Positions 12,790-13,321 of a stretch of 13,321 nucleotides of DNA are shown here, in pieces. The stretch comes from JACPWY01 sp964603655. Its GTDB lineage: Bacteria > Bdellovibrionota > FAC87 > UBA2466. The translations under genes and the position numbers were made by a program. How positions within the stretch are numbered: position 1 is the stretch's first letter; each line of letters starts with the position of its first letter. The notes beneath the pieces were generated by a model. It saw only the letters and a program-made list of their open reading frames with translations, was not told the DNA's origin and ran no database searches. Location: contig CAZRVZ010000086.1 of NCBI GenBank assembly GCA_964603655.1, forward strand, positions 1-13,321, in the 5' to 3' direction.

Positions 12790-13321
12790 TTATCTTAAGT
12801 CGGCCAATGGGAGGGGGCTTTTCTTAGTTGAGATTCCAAGCAACGTTTGAAAGGCAGCCATCGGCGTCGCGCGCCTGTTGAATCGAAAAATGTATTCATC
12901 AAGGTAAGCCTGAAGGTATTTTGGATCTACTCCATGGTGAGTACCGTTTAACCATGTTTTCAAGTTTGAAAAAGTTCTGTGGATATGCGGAGCAAGAAAG
13001 TGAGCTTGATCTGGAGTGTGCTGTACCTGTTGCTTATGTGTATAGCCACGCAGTGCGATTTCGGAGTAGCCGCGCCATCCATCGGTTCGGACGGTGGAGC
13101 CAGATTCCACATTTTTTTCCAGAAACTCTCGGATCGTTGTTTCATTTGCATGTTTTACTTTAGTGAGCCGCAGCCTCCCCGCTTTTTGTTTTTCCTTCCC
13201 ATTCTTTTTGTCGATGTAGGTGATCACTTCAACACAGCCCAGAACCAATGACTTGTGAGGCGCCTTCACAGAGCCCCTTCCCCGGGTACCCTCGGCTGGA
13301 CCGCCAATAAACGTTTCATCT
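12706..13321 (-). mobile_element. Partial IS1595-family (ISXO2-like) insertion sequence
   Basis: The element is recognised from its transposase. The left boundary is a guess placed at the short inverted repeat 12706-12727, about 60-85 bp after the transposase stop, a usual distance for an IS end. The right end is outside the window, so terminal repeats and target-site duplication could not be compared. It lies next to the broken kinase gene, which it may have interrupted. Confidence 0.55.
12790..13321 (-). CDS. IS1595-family transposase (ISXO2-like), partial at N-terminus
   Basis: The frame is open from the right edge of the window to TAA at 12790. It begins at the first catalytic aspartate in 'DETFIGG' (codon 13318-13320). 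The second aspartate is in 'VRTDGWRGY' (codon 13081-13083) and the acidic third position is in 'YLDEYIFRFNRR' (glutamate codon 12895-12897). The conserved 'TWLNGTHHGVDPKYLQAYL' precedes the last. These are the marks of the ISXO2-like DDE transposase domain. The missing N-terminus would hold the zinc-ribbon DNA-binding part. The catalytic domain shows no frameshift or stop, so the enzyme may be intact. A GTG at 13269 is internal and not the start. Confidence 0.9.
   Translation of the reverse strand, partial: DETFIGGPAEGTRGRGSVKAPHKSLVLGCVEVITYIDKKNGKEKQKAGRLRLTKVKHANETTIREFLEKNVESGSTVRTDGWRGYSEIALRGYTHKQQVQHTPDQAHFLAPHIHRTFSNLKTWLNGTHHGVDPKYLQAYLDEYIFRFNRRATPMAAFQTLLGISTKKSPLPLADLR

Noticed and set aside
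12706..13291. Shared GGTACC-containing words at 12709 and 13286 as IS terminal repeats
   Set aside because: The second copy lies within transposase coding sequence, so it cannot be the IS end; the match is short and probably chance.
1..13321. CRISPR array, tRNA or rRNA genes
   Set aside because: No regularly spaced repeats, cloverleaf-like sequence or rRNA-like conserved words were seen.

Overview
The window looks like chromosome of a Gram-negative bacterium of moderate-to-high GC. Many products carry signal peptides, and two look like small outer-membrane proteins. An RCC1-type repeat relic, an exported zinc phospholipase C and an exported caspase-like protein give a flavour of Bdellovibrionota/Oligoflexia or a related former-deltaproteobacterial lineage. 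That placement is inference from protein flavour only; no rRNA or tRNA is present to fix it.

Left part (1-2739). A partial exported tyrosine-phosphatase-like gene leaves the window on the minus strand. It is followed by a broken DUF4143 gene remnant (423-801). Next is an intact threonine ammonia-lyase (ilvA type, one C-terminal ACT domain, 830-2035), whose stop codon overlaps the start of a small exported, probably outer-membrane protein (2035-2739).

Regulatory and metal part (2776-5468). An ECF sigma factor and a small four-helix membrane protein, its likely anti-sigma factor, overlap on the minus strand. Across a 213-bp divergent region lies a plus-strand run of three genes: an outer-membrane-like protein, a MerP-like periplasmic metal-binding protein (CxxC) and a MerT-like three-helix transporter with both expected cysteine pairs. 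The divergent region holds a good sigma70-type promoter for the sigma gene, an 11-bp perfect inverted repeat spanning the region, and a GTGGTTT direct repeat. A metal- or envelope-stress-responsive circuit is a reasonable hypothesis.

Exported enzyme part (5470-9287, minus strand). This holds a 515-aa secreted protein with a caspase-like His/Cys dyad; an intergenic stretch containing a relic of an RCC1-repeat protein; a membrane-anchored or lipidated metallophosphoesterase; and a zinc-dependent phospholipase C with a complete metal-ligand set. The last two overlap as ATGA and are probably co-translated.

Right part (9295-13321). A family-4 (Fe-S) uracil-DNA glycosylase overlaps nfeD (membrane serine protease) as ATGA. 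Slipin (stomatin-like, SPFH) follows after a short region with a palindrome abutting a perfect TTGACA box. The window ends with a 5'-truncated, frameshifted histidine kinase remnant and an incomplete IS1595-family (ISXO2-like) insertion sequence whose transposase runs off the right edge. Three gene relics (DUF4143, RCC1, kinase) plus the IS show ongoing gene decay around a stable housekeeping core.
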